From: Nocardioides panzhihuensis | Lineage (GTDB): Bacteria > Actinomycetota > Actinomycetes > Propionibacteriales > Nocardioidaceae | NCBI RefSeq assembly: GCF_013408335.1 | Contig: NZ_JACBZR010000001.1 | Location: 5,481,501 to 5,545,500 of the forward strand | Reading direction: 5' to 3' | DNA: 64,000 nucleotides | Shown here: positions 62,214 through 64,000 of the stretch, in pieces | Position numbering within the stretch: the first letter of the stretch is position 1 | Layout of the letters: each line of letters starts with the position of its first letter | Notes under the pieces: model-generated | Told to the model about the DNA's origin: nothing | Databases searched by the model: none | Seen by the model: the letters and a program-made list of their open reading frames with translations, nothing else | Translations under genes and position numbers: made by a program

Positions 62214-62345
62214 CGAGACGTCACTCCCGTCGGCCGAGACGTCACTCCCGTCGTCCGAGTGGGCAATACATTGCCCACTCGGACGACGGGAGTGACGCTT
62301 CGGCCTGCGTAGGTGACGTCTTGGCCGACGCAGCTGACGTCTCGA
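62214..62345. repeat. 21-nt tandem repeat cluster B
   Basis: Two inverted 21-nt units (CGAGACGTCACTCCCGTCGGC-type at 62214-62255), a near-perfect hairpin, and about two and a half direct units (62292-62345) fill the gap between the convergent marP and DUF559 genes. The unit reads GTGACG(C/T)(C/T)T(C/T)GGCC(G/T), then ACG or GCG plus variable bases. Same family as clusters at 45764 and 63384. Confidence 0.75.
62240..62297. terminator. 58-bp perfect hairpin in repeat cluster B
   Basis: Arms of 28 bp (starting CGTCACTCCCGTCGTCCG and ending GTGGGCAAT) are exactly complementary around a 2-nt AC spacer. It lies between convergent genes and would terminate both strands; as DNA it could extrude a cruciform. 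Confidence 0.75.
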
Positions 62346-63278
62346 TCAGAAGCGGCGGGAGGAGTACGGCGGGGTGAGGGCGTCCTTGATCTCGCGGAGC
62401 CAGGCGTCGAGTCGGTCGCCGGTGAAGTCGCCTTTCCGCACGATGATGATGGTCCAACCGTGATCGATCAGCCACCCTCGACGCTCTTCGTCATAGATTC
62501 GTTGATCGGGGTCGTCGTGGTCTTCGCCGTCGTACTCGATCGCGACCTTGGCGAGTCGATAGGCGAAGTCGAGGCGGTAGGTCGGGATTCCCTCGACGTC
62601 GACCCAGACCTGTGTCTCGGGAAGCGGGAGACCAGCGTCGCTGATCGCAAGCAGGGTCCAAGACTCACGCTGAGACTCCAGGCGGCGGTTCAGGAGCGGG
62701 ACCAGCTCGCGGAGCTGGACGACACCACGACGCCCGCGAAAGCGCGGCAGCTGCTCGTCGAGAGAGCTTCGAGTGATGCCATGACGTCTCGCGAACTCGT
62801 TGAGCGCAGCCATCGCCTCGCGCCGGTTCAGGTTGCAGCCGAGATCGAGCGCGGTGCGTAGCGGTGTGGTCACACGTACGCCACCGATGACCGCGATGTC
62901 GTCGGGAAGGAGGTCGCGCGAGCGCCCGTCGGTGCCCGGCCGCCGTGTGCGGGTGTGGCCACGGACGGCACACGTCTCCACGGCCGGGAGCTGTGCCATC
63001 TCCATCCGCGAGAAGGTGTCGATGCCATGCACCCAGGCGGCGGATCGGTCACTGATCACCTGATGCTCGGACACCACCTGGGCGAGCGCCTCGGCGCGCT
63101 TCACCGGGTCATCCTCGGCCTGGGCGGCGAGATAGACGCCCCTGAAGGGGCGACGCACGTCACCGTGGCTGATCGCTTGGGTGAGTGCGTACCGATTGGT
63201 CGCGACCGACTCGATGTCAGAGGTGGTGAAGGGACGCTCGGGCAGCTTGCTGTCGGGAGTGACGAGTGAGAGATTCAT
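62346..63278 (-). CDS. DUF559/Vsr-like nuclease-fold protein with AbiEi-like N-terminus
   Basis: 310 residues. The N-terminal about 70 residues form a winged-helix-like region (FTTSDIESVATNRYALTQAISHGDVRRPFRGVYLAA), as in AbiEi-type antitoxins. The C-terminus has a PD-(D/E)XK-like core: YRLDFAYRLAKVAIEYDGEDHDD, then ERRGWLIDHGWTIIIVRKGD, matching DUF559 (E-x-D-G-x-x-H). Such proteins are abundant in Actinobacteria; no partner toxin is adjacent and function is unknown. It starts at ATG 63278. Confidence 0.8.
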   Translation of the reverse strand: MNLSLVTPDSKLPERPFTTSDIESVATNRYALTQAISHGDVRRPFRGVYLAAQAEDDPVKRAEALAQVVSEHQVISDRSAAWVHGIDTFSRMEMAQLPAVETCAVRGHTRTRRPGTDGRSRDLLPDDIAVIGGVRVTTPLRTALDLGCNLNRREAMAALNEFARRHGITRSSLDEQLPRFRGRRGVVQLRELVPLLNRRLESQRESWTLLAISDAGLPLPETQVWVDVEGIPTYRLDFAYRLAKVAIEYDGEDHDDPDQRIYDEERRGWLIDHGWTIIIVRKGDFTGDRLDAWLREIKDALTPPYSSRRF

Positions 63279-63383
63279 GGCCGCAGCGTGCGCCAGGTGG
63301 CGTTACGAAATCATCCACTTACCCGGAGGTTGTGGATAACTCGCGACTCAACTCGCCCTGTGGATGGGAACTGGCCCGCCACG

Positions 63384-63446
63384 GTGACGCTTCGGCCGTC
63401 CGGAGTGACGCCTCGGCCGACGCTAGTGACACCTCGGCGGGGAGGG
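63384..63446. repeat. 21-nt tandem repeat cluster C
   Basis: Three consecutive 21-nt units start at 63384, 63405 and 63426 (GTGACGCTTCGGCCG..., GTGACGCCTCGGCCG..., GTGACACCTCGGCGG...). They end one base before the stop codon of the holin-family gene, so they lie in its 3' region. No inverted copies here. The rest of the gap 63279-63383 shows no gene. Confidence 0.75.
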
Positions 63447-63447
63447 G

Positions 63448-63855
63448 TCAGCGCTGGCCCTTGAGCGCCCGGGGGATCTCCTTGCCCTGGGCGATGGCCT
63501 TCTCGGGGGCCTTGACCTTCTTCACCTTGCGTACGCCGATGAAGCCGAGCAGGGCGGCGAGGAGGACGTAGAAGGCGAAGACGATCAGGAAGGCCCAGTG
63601 GAGCCCGAGGCCGGCCAGGTGGATGAAGTAGGCCGCCGAGACGGAGAGCATGATCACCGCGAGGACCAGCAGGAACGCAGCGGCGGCGAAGAGACCGATG
63701 CCGACACCGGCGTTGGTCGCCGAGATCTTGAGCTCTTGCTTGGCGAGCGTGATCTCCTTGTTGACGAGCTCGGAGATGTCGCGGGTGGCGTCGACGACGA
63801 GCTTTCCGATCGTCGGGTCCTCGTCACCCGGGGACTTCACGATGTCGACTGCCAT
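63448..63855 (-). CDS. Phage-holin-family (DUF1469) membrane protein
   Basis: 135 residues from ATG 63855 (AAGGG 7 nt upstream). The N-terminus is polar and helical (TIGKLVVDATRDISELVNKEITLAKQELK), followed by two membrane segments (VGIGLFAAAAFLLVLAVIMLSVSAAYFI and WAFLIVFAFYVLLAALLGFIGV) and a basic tail. This is the Actinobacterial Holin-X/DUF1469 type, a chromosomal membrane protein and not evidence of prophage. Confidence 0.87.
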   Translation of the reverse strand: MAVDIVKSPGDEDPTIGKLVVDATRDISELVNKEITLAKQELKISATNAGVGIGLFAAAAFLLVLAVIMLSVSAAYFIHLAGLGLHWAFLIVFAFYVLLAALLGFIGVRKVKKVKAPEKAIAQGKEIPRALKGQR

Positions 63856-63898
63856 GGGAACCCTTCGCTGAAACGTGTGTTGAGGACTGGCCCCGACC

Positions 63899-64000
63899 TT
63901 ACCGGTCCCGACCCCCATCATCCTCGAACACGTCCGGCACGCCGTCCTCGTTGGCGTCGATCTTCTCCAGTTCCTCGATGCCGCGATAGACCTTGTTTCG
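63899..64000 (-). CDS. C-terminal fragment of an unidentified protein
   Basis: The last 33 residues of a gene entering from the right edge: RNKVYRGIEELEKIDANEDG, followed by VPDVFEDDGGRDR and TAA. The IDANEDGVPDVFED stretch resembles a single EF-hand/dockerin-type Ca loop and is a common acidic tail in actinobacterial membrane proteins. The main part lies outside the window. Confidence 0.6.
   Translation of the reverse strand, partial: RNKVYRGIEELEKIDANEDGVPDVFEDDGGRDR

Noticed and set aside
62346..63278. Abortive-infection (AbiE) or restriction system
   Set aside because: Only the single DUF559/AbiEi-like protein is present, with no AbiEii toxin or methyltransferase next to it, so a defence system cannot be claimed.
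63448..63855. Holin-family protein as a sign of prophage
   Set aside because: The DUF1469/Holin-X type is a common chromosomal membrane protein in Actinobacteria; no integrase, capsid, lysin or att site is near.

Overview
This window is high-GC actinobacterial chromosome. I would place it in or near the Nocardioidaceae (Propionibacteriales), but no 16S or other marker is present to prove that. Supporting observations: Actinobacteria-specific families (WhiB, EccB/EccD/mycosin, mycothiol-dependent and deazaflavin enzymes), many GTG/TTG starts, and many leaderless genes in which a TAnnnT -10 box sits 6-7 nt before the start codon. The housekeeping gene order also matches Mycobacterium tuberculosis (ffs-dnaX-ybaB-recR, lysC-asd, and the Rv3671c-Rv3683 block). 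I see no phage, insertion sequence or CRISPR array.

Layout. 1-7.4 kb: mixed metabolic genes (start of an aminotransferase, a K+/H+ antiporter, a LytR_C protein, a HerA-like ATPase, an amidohydrolase, a spermidine-synthase-like protein). 7.5-37.6 kb: a roughly 30 kb type VII secretion (T7SS) locus. 37.6-48.8 kb: HxlR/RidA pair, tRNA-Ser, SRP RNA, dnaX-ybaB-recR, a DUF5063 gene, an enlarged aspartokinase with asd, a deazaflavin enzyme, tRNA-Pro, a metallophosphoesterase and a YqeY protein. 48.8-62.2 kb: the conserved ponA2-whiB4-ArsA-ArsA, RidA-NUDIX-MBL, crp, nth-thioredoxin-NUDIX-marP block. 62.3-64 kb: a DUF559-type nuclease-like protein, a holin-family membrane protein and the end of one more gene.

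The T7SS locus is the most unusual part. It has two different FtsK/SpoIIIE secretion ATPases: a 1501-residue protein with an N-terminal FHA domain, resembling EssC of the Firmicutes type VIIb system, and a 1344-residue mycobacterial-type EccC. It also has two EccD paralogues, EccB, a divergent mycosin, two WXG100-like gene sets (one containing two genes for an identical protein), a probable effector with pre-toxin-like architecture and uncharacterised partners, several lipoproteins including an orphan family-5 solute-binding protein, an RDD-FHA membrane protein, and two receptor-like Ser/Thr kinases whose outer parts are FG-GAP/VCBS beta-propellers. Kinases and FHA proteins in one cluster suggest (inference) secretion controlled by phosphorylation. 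EccA, EccE, PE and PPE genes are absent.

Other notable structure: three intergenic clusters of a 21-nt tandem repeat, one carrying a 58-bp near-perfect hairpin; a second repeat family that supplies start codons and forms mini-ORFs overlapping both neighbouring genes; a terminal-inverted-repeat element filling a convergent gap; and an aspartokinase with four ACT domains.
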